DNA from: LW23 sp041287705
GTDB lineage: Bacteria > Verrucomicrobiota > Verrucomicrobiia > Methylacidiphilales > UBA1321
Reading direction: 5' to 3'
NCBI GenBank assembly: GCA_041287705.1
Contig: JBGGNE010000407.1
Location: 1 to 50,451, forward strand
Length of the DNA: 50,451 nt
Shown here: one piece after another, positions 1-8,577 of the stretch
Layout: each line of letters starts with the position of its first letter
Numbering within the stretch: the stretch's first letter is position 1
Notes under the pieces: generated by a model
What the model was told of the DNA's origin: nothing
What the model saw: the letters and a program-made list of their open reading frames with translations, nothing else
Databases searched by the model: none
Translations under genes and position numbers: made by a program

Positions 1-342
1 TTCGTTAATCACCTTCCACTTCTGCCCAATCGAGGTATAAAACGCTTGCGTCGTTGTCGCATCGGGATTTGTCGTGACAAGCGGACGATTCAGGGCGTCG
101 TAGGTCACCGCCGCTTCACGATTGAGCGGATCTGTCATCAACACAACGTTGCATACTTTGTCATATTGAGTTGTGGAAACAGCCGCAGCTCCGCCCACCA
201 CATACTCGGCACTGGTCTGCACGGGACGGTATGGTGATAAAAATATAATTTCACACCGTGATTGAGATGATTCAGCATTACTTCGCAAATTCTCTTCACA
301 GGAGGATTCACAAAGTGCGATGTCTCCACCAAAGATACACGC
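1..342 (-). pseudogene. RHS/YD-repeat protein fragment (runs off left edge)
   Basis: Read on the minus strand, this frame is open from a TAG at 343-345 down to base 1. Its last 75 or so codons encode YD-repeat-like sequence, including REAAVTYDALNRPLVTTNPD and then a second half-repeat ending in GQKWKVINE. Such repeats form the beta-cocoon shells of RHS/YD proteins, which are usually more than 1000 residues long. There is no ATG before the recognisable repeat; the first one lies inside it (MTDPLN). The first 30 or so codons after the TAG are not repeat-like. I therefore read this as the broken 5' edge of an RHS gene or a detached fragment. The left edge of the window prevents a decision, and an intact gene with an unusual start is possible. 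Confidence 0.5.
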
Positions 343-409
343 CTATATATTTTGTGCAGATATAAGAATTGACTCCATAATGTGATTCATCATAGATTTT
401 GCCGATACT

Positions 410-1915
410 ATGAGTGTGGCAACTACTGAAACAGAGCTGATGGTTGACTACGTTGATGCTTCGGACCAGGTTCTCGGCAGAGCCAGTCTGGGAAGCATTC
501 AATCATCTTTCCGGTCACATCGCTGGTTTGCCATATTCATCTACAATGATGCAGGTGAAATACTGCTTCAGTGCCGAAGCGAGACTCATTCTGTATCGCC
601 ACATTGTTGGGATGTCACATGCGATGGCTTTGTTCCTGCTGGCCAGGATTATGATACGGCAGCACGGCGTGCTCTCGTGGCAGAAATTGGAATCGACTGG
701 GAAACAGCTCCCTTGCGCCCCTTTACGAAGATTCCCGCAAGTCTGGAAAACAGCATGCGCTTTATCCAGCTCTACACCTGTGGACCGCTGAACGGTCCGC
801 TTGAACCTCCAAGCCCGGAGATCGCCGATGTGGCCTTTGTGCGACCCGAGGATATTGATGCTTACATCGAATCCTCGCCCAACGTTATCGGGGAATTATT
901 AACTATTGCATGGCGCGCCCGCGACGAAATTGCCGCTCAGCTTGCGAATCCTTCACCCGTACTGCCCCCGCCCATCGTTATCGAAGAAGCGGCTGTTCGC
1001 TCGGCTCCTGAGATAGTCAAAACTTCCTCGCTACAGGCCGAGATTGAAGCCGGCAAACGCAAATCCGGCGCTGATGAACCGTCCGATGAAGATGTCCGGT
1101 CGCGCCTTATGCTGGGCCTCCTTGGGTTTGGCATGCTGGTGGTGTGGAGATTCCGTTATACCGCCATTAAAATGGCAATTGGTCTTTCGGGGCTAATGAT
1201 GCTCTATGGCTTGCCCTTCGCCGCAGGTCTGCTGGTGCTTATCGCCATTCACGAGCTTGCGCACATAGCCGCGGCGCAAATCATGGGTGTTCGCTTTAAC
1301 CAGACCATGCTTATCCCCTTTGTAGGCACCTCGCTGACTTTGAAAAACTACCCGCGCGATCCGTGGACCGAAGCTGTCATAGCCTACAGTGGTCCGTTGG
1401 CTGGAACGATTGCGGCAACGGCCTGCGGAGTTGCGGGATTGGTGATCAGCAATCCTCTTCTCATGGCGCTGGGGCTTGCGGCTTTTGCTATTAACCTGAT
1501 TCAGTTTGCTCCCTTTCCCATGCTGGACGGCGAGCGCATATGCACCGCGATATCCCAGTGGGCCTGGCTGGGAGCTACCATTCTGGTGGGCGGAGTCGTC
1601 ATATGCTACCAGGGCATTGCCAGCATTCTGGTCTTTATCTTCTTCGCTCTGTTTATTTTTGCCAGGAACTACAGCTCAGCGCCGGCTACGGAGGAGGATG
1701 GGGAGGAAGTGCTGAAGGAACAGGCCTGCGCGCAACTCCCCTTAGAACGCCGGTACATTATGGGCGGTCTCTACTTTGGACTGCTTTGCTACATGCTGGC
1801 AGGCTGCGTCAGCGCCACTGCCGCGCTGCATAAGCTGGACCCGCGCACCATCTACCACGAGCCCGTGGAAGAAACGCTCCCTCAATTGCCCGAGGAATTA
1901 CCTGAGCCGAAGTAA
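410..1915 (+). CDS. Nudix domain fused to M50 (site-2 protease type) membrane metalloprotease
   Basis: This 501-aa protein has two parts. Residues about 35-175 resemble Nudix hydrolases of the isopentenyl-diphosphate isomerase/YfcD type (WDVTCDGFVPAG, then AARRALVAEIGID). The Nudix box at 73-95 is degenerate: Gln replaces the first Glu and Ala replaces two of the REUxEE positions, so hydrolysis is doubtful and a binding role is possible. A Pro/Ala linker follows. From about 235 there are several membrane segments with HELAH at 281-285 (zinc-binding HExxH) and the second M50 motif N-LIQFAPFPMLDG at 362-374. Both zinc motifs are intact, so the protease half looks active in the inner membrane. 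The tail has a further hydrophobic segment and a Pro/Glu-rich end. The gene stands alone and converges on the cassette genes. No clear ribosome site precedes the ATG. Confidence 0.8.
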   Translation: MSVATTETELMVDYVDASDQVLGRASLGSIQSSFRSHRWFAIFIYNDAGEILLQCRSETHSVSPHCWDVTCDGFVPAGQDYDTAARRALVAEIGIDWETAPLRPFTKIPASLENSMRFIQLYTCGPLNGPLEPPSPEIADVAFVRPEDIDAYIESSPNVIGELLTIAWRARDEIAAQLANPSPVLPPPIVIEEAAVRSAPEIVKTSSLQAEIEAGKRKSGADEPSDEDVRSRLMLGLLGFGMLVVWRFRYTAIKMAIGLSGLMMLYGLPFAAGLLVLIAIHELAHIAAAQIMGVRFNQTMLIPFVGTSLTLKNYPRDPWTEAVIAYSGPLAGTIAATACGVAGLVISNPLLMALGLAAFAINLIQFAPFPMLDGERICTAISQWAWLGATILVGGVVICYQGIASILVFIFFALFIFARNYSSAPATEEDGEEVLKEQACAQLPLERRYIMGGLYFGLLCYMLAGCVSATAALHKLDPRTIYHEPVEETLPQLPEELPEPK

Positions 1916-1936
1916 TTTCCCCCTGCCAAATGCATA

Positions 1937-1964
1937 GCGCGCGTTACTGCTACAAGTCGCGCGC
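1937..1964. terminator. Hairpin between convergent genes
   Basis: GCGCGCG (1937-1943) and CGCGCGC (1958-1964) can pair as a 7-bp GC stem with a 14-nt loop. It lies between the end of the protease gene (1915) and the end of cassette gene C (1950), overlapping the latter. There is no T-run, so a bidirectional terminator role is only suggested by position. Confidence 0.3.
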
Positions 1965-2933
1965 GGAGTAGATGCGGAACTTCTGGGTAAAGCTTTCGAT
2001 AGTTTTGACTGTGGGATTCTGTGCCCTGGCTGCGGCAACAAACTGAGCGATTTCCGAATTGTATAACGCAGGGTTGGACGCCGTGGCTGCAGGCAGAGTC
2101 TTGATTCGTGAGATTTCGCGCGGTGAGACACATACGAGCGTGACCTCAATGTAAGCAGGCAGCGCCGGCCTGCCTACCGGTGAAGCGTAGATAATGTTCG
2201 TCGCGGAAACGCCGGTATACTGATACGAAGCACGGGAGTCGTAGTTATAGGTCACCGCCGTTCCATCCAGCTTCTTGACAATCGGGTTGCCCTTGGGATC
2301 AAGACAGCGCACCCACATGGCCAGGACACCATCCGCTACCCAGCCCTTAAGGCCAGCGGCGTTATCGGCGGCAGCCGTTTCAGGAGCAAACTGCTTCAGC
2401 AAAGTGTCCGGGTGCCAGTCCGCGGGCGCAGCGTAGACGAGGTACTCGGAACTTGTGGGCGGCGATGTGGGATTCTCCGGCTCTACGTACAGGCGGCGAA
2501 GCTGAAGGCGGCTTTTGGAGGGATCGACTTGTAAGTCCCGCAGTATGTAGTACCCTACGATGGAAACGTTGCCGTATTTATCCGTTCGAGACACGGGCGA
2601 CTGCCAGAAGAACGTGTGCGGCTGCCTGTAACTTGCCGCAATGGCCGTGGAATTAACGTCCATCTGTAATGAATTACTGCTGCCAAGGACCGTATACGGT
2701 GGGGGACTCAAACGCAGATCGGTGCCGATAAGATCCAGGCACTCACGCGCCGTGCGGATTGTCGTTAACCGCGTAGAGGCACGCGTGGTAATATCCGTCA
2801 CCATGTTCATGACAGAGAAGATGAGAATCGCCAGGACCGAGAAGAGCCCCATCGACATCATGAGCTCGACAAGAGTGAAAGCGCGGCGAGGCCGACGAGA
2901 CGCGACCATTGCGGAGAGGGAAGCCGTGATCAT
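1950..2933 (-). CDS. Verru_Chthon cassette protein C (prepilin-like, GspJ-like)
   Basis: This 327-aa protein starts with a basic leader and a type III prepilin signal, RRA/FTLVELMMSM, at residues 16-28. Glu is at mature position +5 and a hydrophobic helix follows. Position -1 is Ala, not the usual Gly. The body (TARECLDLIGTDLRLSP, FFWQSPV, VGYYILRDL) matches the C family of the Verru_Chthon cassette, and its N-terminus resembles the minor pseudopilin GspJ. It should be cleaved and methylated by a prepilin peptidase, which is not encoded in this window. The start codon overlaps the stop of gene B (ATGA at 2930-2933), indicating translational coupling. It is last in the minus-strand run A, accessory protein, B, C. 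The family has no established function. Confidence 0.8.
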   Translation of the reverse strand: MITASLSAMVASRRPRRAFTLVELMMSMGLFSVLAILIFSVMNMVTDITTRASTRLTTIRTARECLDLIGTDLRLSPPPYTVLGSSNSLQMDVNSTAIAASYRQPHTFFWQSPVSRTDKYGNVSIVGYYILRDLQVDPSKSRLQLRRLYVEPENPTSPPTSSEYLVYAAPADWHPDTLLKQFAPETAAADNAAGLKGWVADGVLAMWVRCLDPKGNPIVKKLDGTAVTYNYDSRASYQYTGVSATNIIYASPVGRPALPAYIEVTLVCVSPREISRIKTLPAATASNPALYNSEIAQFVAAARAQNPTVKTIESFTQKFRIYSARDL

Positions 2934-3376
2934 AGTGCCGGGCGGGTGCTGCCAAACAGAACGTTGACAGGAGGAGCGTTGGAAGAAGGAATGGTAATGC
3001 GTGCCGACCAGAGATTAATGTTGGCAGGGTTCTCCAACATAAAGACGGTGCCCGTGTTCGATGCGGCAACCGGCGAAAGCTTGACGGTGTAGTAGATCTC
3101 GACCGCGTTCGTCACAGATTTGCCAGTGATGTCATAATAACGATTGCTGGCGGAAAGTGCGGTAACTGCCGCCTCGTCATAGGCGGACCTGATGTCAGCA
3201 TCGATAACGCGCACGAGACTGGTGAGCGTTGATTCACGCTGGCTCTCGCGGAAAGTATCCAGCGCTACTGTCAAAATCCCCATAATACTGAGGATGCTGA
3301 ACGCGAAGATACCCAGCGACAGCGAGATCTCTACCAGCGAAAACGCTCTGGTGCGGCGGAATTTAGCGCGCTGCAC
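2930..3376 (-). CDS. Verru_Chthon cassette protein B (PilV/GspI-like prepilin), GTG start likely
   Basis: The protein has a prepilin signal, RTRA/FSLVEISLSLGIF, with Glu at +5 and Ala at -1. A hydrophobic helix and a globular region of about 110 residues follow. This is the arrangement of cassette protein B and of minor pseudopilins such as GspI/PilV. The frame is open upstream to an ATG at 3481, but that start would overlap the preceding gene by about 119 bp and add a long non-signal leader. A GTG at 3376 gives an 11-residue basic leader and only a 14-bp overlap with the upstream stop, so I prefer it (148 aa). Its stop overlaps the start of gene C by 4 bp. The start is the least certain part of this call. 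Confidence 0.75.
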   Translation of the reverse strand: MQRAKFRRTRAFSLVEISLSLGIFAFSILSIMGILTVALDTFRESQRESTLTSLVRVIDADIRSAYDEAAVTALSASNRYYDITGKSVTNAVEIYYTVKLSPVAASNTGTVFMLENPANINLWSARITIPSSNAPPVNVLFGSTRPAL

Positions 3377-3998
3377 CAGCCGGAGCGGGTGCGGACGAAG
3401 GTGCGGCAGGGGAAGATGAAGTGCTGTTTTCACAGGGGAAAGTGATATCAACGGGTTGCAGTAGGGCATGGTGATAAACAAACTTGTAGGGCTGCTGCTT
3501 TCCGTCCGGACTCAGTGGCGGGATGGGTGGCCCGGGAAACGCCACGCCCATTACCATGGTATCGCCGCGATACAGTTTATTGATGCAGGCCATTGTGCCG
3601 AAAAAGGGCTTGCGCGGCAGCTTATCCAGCGGCTGAATCTTCTTGTCGGTGTAGGCATCCACCAAGTATCCCTCCCCCAGGCTGAAGATATCGAGCGCCT
3701 CGCTTTTCCCCTTCCCTTTGTAGCCACCCAGATCCATATCTTTGCCTACCGCGGCAATGTTGAGCCCCAGCACCAGGTTTCCTTCTGTCGTCCAGCCATA
3801 GTTGTTAAGCTTAACAGTGTAGTCCGGCTCTTTCGTAGCGCCAGGCGCTGGTTGACCAAGAGCGGGGGATGATGAAGGAGAGGAAGCCGGGTTCAGTGGC
3901 GGCATCACCGGCGAAGGAGACTGAGCCCCAAGAGGCAGCGTGAAAGCTGCGACAAATGCCGCCGCAAGCAATTGAGATTTAAGGGAAGTTAAACGCAT
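3363..3998 (-). CDS. Secreted accessory protein within cassette locus 1 (unknown function)
   Basis: This 211-aa protein is not recognised. Residues 1-25 form a clear Sec signal peptide (hydrophobic LLAAAFVAAFTLPL, then GAQS). A Pro/Ser-rich linker follows at about 27-55. The middle domain (about 58-185) contains KLNNYGWTTEGNLVLGLNI and GEGYLVDAYTDKKI, and the C-terminus is Ser/Pro/Ala-rich. It lies 56 bp downstream of gene A and overlaps gene B, so it is probably co-transcribed with the cassette. It has no prepilin signal and so is not the D-type cassette protein. A periplasmic or surface partner of the pseudopilin-like proteins is a guess from position only. Confidence 0.7.
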   Translation of the reverse strand: MRLTSLKSQLLAAAFVAAFTLPLGAQSPSPVMPPLNPASSPSSSPALGQPAPGATKEPDYTVKLNNYGWTTEGNLVLGLNIAAVGKDMDLGGYKGKGKSEALDIFSLGEGYLVDAYTDKKIQPLDKLPRKPFFGTMACINKLYRGDTMVMGVAFPGPPIPPLSPDGKQQPYKFVYHHALLQPVDITFPCENSTSSSPAAPSSAPAPAGAAR

Positions 3999-4054
3999 GT
4001 CAAAGGGATGAGCTTTAAAGATGTATCAGTACAAGCGAAACAGGTAAGGACACA

Positions 4055-7000
4055 TCACATAGGGTTGTTTTCCACGGAGACGATACGCCAGCGATAGGGC
4101 AGCGGATAGGTCATCCTGGGGTGATAATCTGCGCTTATCAGGTCGTCCAGAGTGCCGACGATCAGATCCACGCCTGGGCCGCGGGTGGCGGGAGTGGCCC
4201 CAGTCGTGCCGTAGTTGCCGGGGACGCCGTCCTTACCGTACTCCAGGTGGCGCTCCACGATGTAGCGGCGGCGCGTCTCGCCCAATATGGTGTCGCCTTC
4301 CTCAAATATGGCCGGGTTCAGGTTACCCGTCTTCTTCTTGATGCTCTGCGCCACAACCCAGATCGAGAACACGTTGCTCTGCGTGGTTGTGGCCCCGACA
4401 ACCTGACGAATCAGATCGTTGCGGGACTGCGCTTTTACGTCCACACCACGGTAGGTCACCGCGTCGATTTCCGGGATATCCGCCAGTTGGCCGGGAAGCA
4501 GGAAACGCTTGTTGCTGTCAGAGAGGTAATCCTGCACGGCTTCACGTAGCGCCACATGGTCCACTTTGGTTAAGAGTGCATCGCCTGTTGGCGTGTATGC
4601 GGTTACCGCGGTACCACCCGAAGTCTTGATGCCATAGAAAAGCGCCTCAAGCGGAGCAGTGCGTTTGGGTGGCGCCGTGTTGATCGCAGGGTTCTCACCA
4701 AAGGGATAGGGAATCTCCGGGTTGTTGATGTTGAGCTTGCCTTCGGTAGCACCACCCCAGGTCAGCTTGCGCAGAGGCGTAGCGGGCTCGCTCTTGTCAC
4801 CGCGGTACGGCTTTTGCGGGAGATATGGCACGGTAAAGAGATCCAGCATCGCCCAGTCCGGGTATTTGACACCATGCACCGCCTGGCTCTCGGATGTTGA
4901 AGCCGAGAAGTTAAGACAACGCCATGGAGTCCCCTTCTGATCCTTAAGCTGAACATCAAGATCATCTGGAATCATACCCGTACGGATGTAGTTGAACGCT
5001 CCGACGGAAGGGAAACGGGATTGCTTGGGATACCGGATATCGAGACGCGGCAGCCAAATGGAAAGCAGGTCACCACCTTTGTCGGGACGTGAACCAGGAT
5101 TATCGCCCTCCTTATCATTGATAAAATAATCCAGTGACGAAGATGTGTTGTATCCTGCGGGCAGCGTGAACGATGGATCCACCGAAGCATAGCCGCCACG
5201 CTTGTAATTGCGTAAGCCGGAGTTACCTACGTTATTAAAAACCATGGTGACATCCGTCATGGGGGGATCAGTAACCTGCTCCCAGTCCCCGGGGAATTTA
5301 TTGACCAGGGGGTCTTTCACGCGCATCTGAAAATCTACCGCACCGACACCACCAACGGAGAATTTAACAGGAATAACCGCCTGTTCCAGGAATGACTCGA
5401 CTTTTGCCATCGCCTCTCCGGTAAACGGTCCGCGGATGCTGTCGAGCGGTACCGGCTCCCAGAGAACCCAGCCACCCATATTAATACCCGTGCGATTCCA
5501 GAAAGTGACACCGCCATTGAATTTCAGGCTGCTTACACCGGGCTTGGTGGGAAGAATGGAGGAGCCCTTATAGCGGCTGCAGGCGGTCATATACTGGCCT
5601 GGCACCACCGGCCCATTAGCTTGAACGCCCAGGATCTCGAAGACAGGAACGTTGCGACCGCCGGAAGGACCGGAGCCCTGGTACGTACCGGCGGGAGTTT
5701 TATTCCAGGGATGATAAGCAGCCGCCTTAGACTGATCAGGGTCCAGGTTCGTACCAATCTCCAGCTTCGAATTGCCATCCTCATCCTTCACCGAGATCTG
5801 GTACTGGGCGGGATTGCCAGTGATGTCAATACCCGCATGGGCGCCGCTTTGATCCGTGATTTTGAACAACTTGTCGTGCCAGAAGTTGCCAAAGTAGCTG
5901 GCCGAGCTATAAGGCGGCGTATTGCGCTGCATGTCGGTCTGATTCAGACACGAGAAGGAGGATGAGCCACCCTGGGAGTTGGTCATGCTCCACTGCGTAT
6001 TGGCCGTAGCGTAGGGTGGGCTGAGCGGGCAGCCTGCAAAACCTTTCGGCATGTTCGCTTCGATATCCACACGCATCTGGAAGAGTTCCACAGGCACCGA
6101 GGTTGTATCCGGCAGCTTCTTGGTTCCGGCGGAAACGGTGGTCTGCAGAAATATTTCGGTCAGCTTGAGGTAACGTGATAAGCCAATAACGATCTTTGAC
6201 TTTTCCGGGTCCGGGTCGTCATTAATGATGCCGCTGGGTGCAATACTCGGAATGTTAGAGGTGCGGAATGAATCAGGAAACGCGTTGGTATTGCACAGAT
6301 CAAATATCTGGAGCACCAGACTGTCGATCTGCCGAAGAGAATACTTCTTGGAGAAACCACCTGTCTCTCCGTTGAAAGCCGGCCACTGAAATTTAGTAAC
6401 TCCATCGGCGTGAAAACCATTGATGGCCCGGCCCATGCGAACCAGAAAGGCTTTGTTATCCGCGTCAGCCAGGCAATCGTTGTTGGTCTGCCCCGAAAAA
6501 ACCATAGGAAACTGCAGAAGCGCTGGCGTGAATTGGTTGTTTGTCGGATACACAAAATCGATTGTCCCCGAGCCCGTGCTGCCTGAGTTATAGTTGTAAT
6601 AGGGGCCGACCATTGCAGACTTCACCTGGGTCGCCTTCAGCACCGGCATGGTGTACATGCGCGGTTCACCGTTAAAGCAAATCTCCGGGATCTTGCTATA
6701 GTGGGTTATATTGAACTGATTGGCCTGGTAGAAGTCGGCAGGCAGATTCGGAATACGGCCTATCTCCGCAGCCGTATTAAAGCCTTTATCCCACGCATAC
6801 TGGCTGATGGCCGCAGCCAACTCAGGTGTCAGCTCGACGCCTTTGGAGTCCTTGAGCGCCTGCAGGCTGATCTCGCCGGGAGTCCCGAAGCCAAAACTCT
6901 CGCTAAACTCTGTGGGCTCCAACTGCCGGTACAGATCTTCTTTCTTGCTGCCGTCCGCCGTGTTGATATTCACCTTGCACGATTCATCGTCCACCCAGTA

Positions 7001-7528
7001 AGCGACGCGGCCCACGACGGGATTGTCCGCCGAGAAAGCCTGGCCGGGATTGGCGGACAGGTTCACCCAGCCGATCTTCATCGTGCCGGGCACTGTTCCT
7101 GTGATTGCATGGCGCCCGTTCAGGGACCTGCGATTTAAGTCCACATTGTTCTGATCCTTAACCGAAGTGTCGACACCTGGAAGGGCCGAAAAGAGGTTGT
7201 AATTCCTGGCGCTGTTCAGATCAAGGCACTCATAGACTCGGATGCGTCCTGGCTCCGAAATCCACATCTTGCCCTCAGCCATGCCGGCTTCGGTTGCTTC
7301 CTTCAATCGCGCGATGGCGGCGTCAGCGGCAATGTCGGCCAGCACATCGCTTTTAGCTTTGGCCAAAGCCTGGGTAGAGGTACTTCGCTCAATCCTGGAG
7401 AACAGGAAGAAAGAAAGAGACAGGAGCGTGACCAGAGCCACGCACATCAGGATAAGGATGAGCGCGCTGGCGGAACGGCGTCTGCGGCGTGGGCGGCGAT
7501 TCATGGTAGCGAGCGAAAGTTGCGACAT
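4055..7528 (-). CDS. Verru_Chthon cassette protein A, locus 1 (giant GspK/PilX-like)
   Basis: This 1157-aa protein has a strongly basic leader (RRPRRRRR), a hydrophobic helix SALILILMCVALVTLLSLSF at 21-40, and an amphipathic run of Ala/Lys/Asp. This is the layout of minor pseudopilin K/PilX proteins, and like GspK it has no Glu at the +5 region. DDESCKVNINTA at 180-191 is the hallmark of the A family and recalls the DESGxxNLN motif of GspK. The remaining 950 residues form a large extracytoplasmic region without recognised domains. A second ATG at 7504 (MNRRP) gives a shorter leader and may be the true start. It is the first gene of the minus-strand cassette run. It is about four times longer than a normal GspK; function is unestablished. 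Confidence 0.82.
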   Translation of the reverse strand: MSQLSLATMNRRPRRRRRSASALILILMCVALVTLLSLSFFLFSRIERSTSTQALAKAKSDVLADIAADAAIARLKEATEAGMAEGKMWISEPGRIRVYECLDLNSARNYNLFSALPGVDTSVKDQNNVDLNRRSLNGRHAITGTVPGTMKIGWVNLSANPGQAFSADNPVVGRVAYWVDDESCKVNINTADGSKKEDLYRQLEPTEFSESFGFGTPGEISLQALKDSKGVELTPELAAAISQYAWDKGFNTAAEIGRIPNLPADFYQANQFNITHYSKIPEICFNGEPRMYTMPVLKATQVKSAMVGPYYNYNSGSTGSGTIDFVYPTNNQFTPALLQFPMVFSGQTNNDCLADADNKAFLVRMGRAINGFHADGVTKFQWPAFNGETGGFSKKYSLRQIDSLVLQIFDLCNTNAFPDSFRTSNIPSIAPSGIINDDPDPEKSKIVIGLSRYLKLTEIFLQTTVSAGTKKLPDTTSVPVELFQMRVDIEANMPKGFAGCPLSPPYATANTQWSMTNSQGGSSSFSCLNQTDMQRNTPPYSSASYFGNFWHDKLFKITDQSGAHAGIDITGNPAQYQISVKDEDGNSKLEIGTNLDPDQSKAAAYHPWNKTPAGTYQGSGPSGGRNVPVFEILGVQANGPVVPGQYMTACSRYKGSSILPTKPGVSSLKFNGGVTFWNRTGINMGGWVLWEPVPLDSIRGPFTGEAMAKVESFLEQAVIPVKFSVGGVGAVDFQMRVKDPLVNKFPGDWEQVTDPPMTDVTMVFNNVGNSGLRNYKRGGYASVDPSFTLPAGYNTSSSLDYFINDKEGDNPGSRPDKGGDLLSIWLPRLDIRYPKQSRFPSVGAFNYIRTGMIPDDLDVQLKDQKGTPWRCLNFSASTSESQAVHGVKYPDWAMLDLFTVPYLPQKPYRGDKSEPATPLRKLTWGGATEGKLNINNPEIPYPFGENPAINTAPPKRTAPLEALFYGIKTSGGTAVTAYTPTGDALLTKVDHVALREAVQDYLSDSNKRFLLPGQLADIPEIDAVTYRGVDVKAQSRNDLIRQVVGATTTQSNVFSIWVVAQSIKKKTGNLNPAIFEEGDTILGETRRRYIVERHLEYGKDGVPGNYGTTGATPATRGPGVDLIVGTLDDLISADYHPRMTYPLPYRWRIVSVENNPM

Positions 7529-7618
7529 TTTGCTATAGATCAGAGATCAAACATGACGTTCATCGCAGTTCAGGATACATGATTGTGAAGGCATCTGTAT
7601 CTTCCCTTTTCGGCCAAT

Positions 7619-8530
7619 TTATAGCACTCCACCGCCAACGCTTTTCCGTGACTTTGCCCAGGCGCGCGGAGAGCACCCCATATGTTTACGAAACTGTCGC
7701 GCCAGATAATTTCCGCTGTCAAAGCCACAGCGCAGCGCGATTTCGTCGTTGTTAAGATTGAGAGAGGGATTCTCCAGAAGCCGGCACACGTTGCGCAGGC
7801 GGATCTGCATCAGGTAATCCTGAGGTGTAGAGCCGGTTGCCCGACGGAAGTGCCTCAAAAGCGTGCGCTCCGACATTCCCGCCTGCTGGCATAGATCGCC
7901 AAGTCTTACGGCAGCAGACGCATGCTGCTCCAGCCAGGAAAGCAGTTGCCCCAGGCGGGTGTTTACCGATGGCACTGGTGCGGCCGGTGATTTGCTCTTG
8001 CCGAAGTTATGGCTAAGCATCCCTATTAGAAGCGTAAGGTAAGCTTCCGCCATCAGCAGACCGCCGCCGCGACCGCTGTTGCTCTCCAGCTCAATGTGAT
8101 TGATATGGCTCGTGGCGAGCTCCATGTCCGCCTCGGAAAGATGCATGCGGCTCTCAAAGCCCGTATCGCTTACAGGAGACTCTGAAGTAACGGTAAACAG
8201 TGCGTGATATCCCGATACCTGGGCAAACGCCGGTCGCAGATGCTGAAAGAAATCCTTGCGGATGATCACGTTCGCCATATTAAAGTCGGCGGGCTCCTCG
8301 TAACCATGCGGGGTGTGAAATGGAACGACAAACACATCCCCTCGCCCAAGACGGAAGTGGGTTGAACCGATGCGATGCAGCGCGGTGCCAGAAAACACCA
8401 CGACCAACTCCACAAAGTCGTGCGTATGCATGTCCACGTAAGGATGATTGACCGATCTGCGCACCGTGACGCGCGCGTCCGGATTACCACTCAGGGCGTT
8501 CATGCGGTATTTAAAGAGATCCTTCGGCAT
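7619..8530 (-). CDS. AraC-family transcriptional regulator with cupin sensor domain
   Basis: This is a 303-aa regulator. Residues about 25-100 form a cupin-like sensor (HTHDFVELVVVFSGTALHRI, then GRGDVFVVPFHTPHGYEE), as in RhaR/RhaS-type sugar regulators. The C-terminal 100 residues carry the two helix-turn-helix units: RLGDLCQQAGMSERTLLRHF, then EIALRCGFDSGNYLARQFRK with the typical GCSPRAW end. It lies 47 bp downstream of a second AraC gene on the same strand and 90 bp upstream of cassette gene A, so it might be co-transcribed with the first and could control the second. The ligand cannot be read from the sequence; a sugar or sugar acid is the usual case for this architecture. Confidence 0.85.
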   Translation of the reverse strand: MPKDLFKYRMNALSGNPDARVTVRRSVNHPYVDMHTHDFVELVVVFSGTALHRIGSTHFRLGRGDVFVVPFHTPHGYEEPADFNMANVIIRKDFFQHLRPAFAQVSGYHALFTVTSESPVSDTGFESRMHLSEADMELATSHINHIELESNSGRGGGLLMAEAYLTLLIGMLSHNFGKSKSPAAPVPSVNTRLGQLLSWLEQHASAAVRLGDLCQQAGMSERTLLRHFRRATGSTPQDYLMQIRLRNVCRLLENPSLNLNNDEIALRCGFDSGNYLARQFRKHMGCSPRAWAKSRKSVGGGVL

Positions 8531-8577
8531 CCGATGTCATTGTGCTCTAGAACAAAAATTTGCGCAAGAAATCGTTA

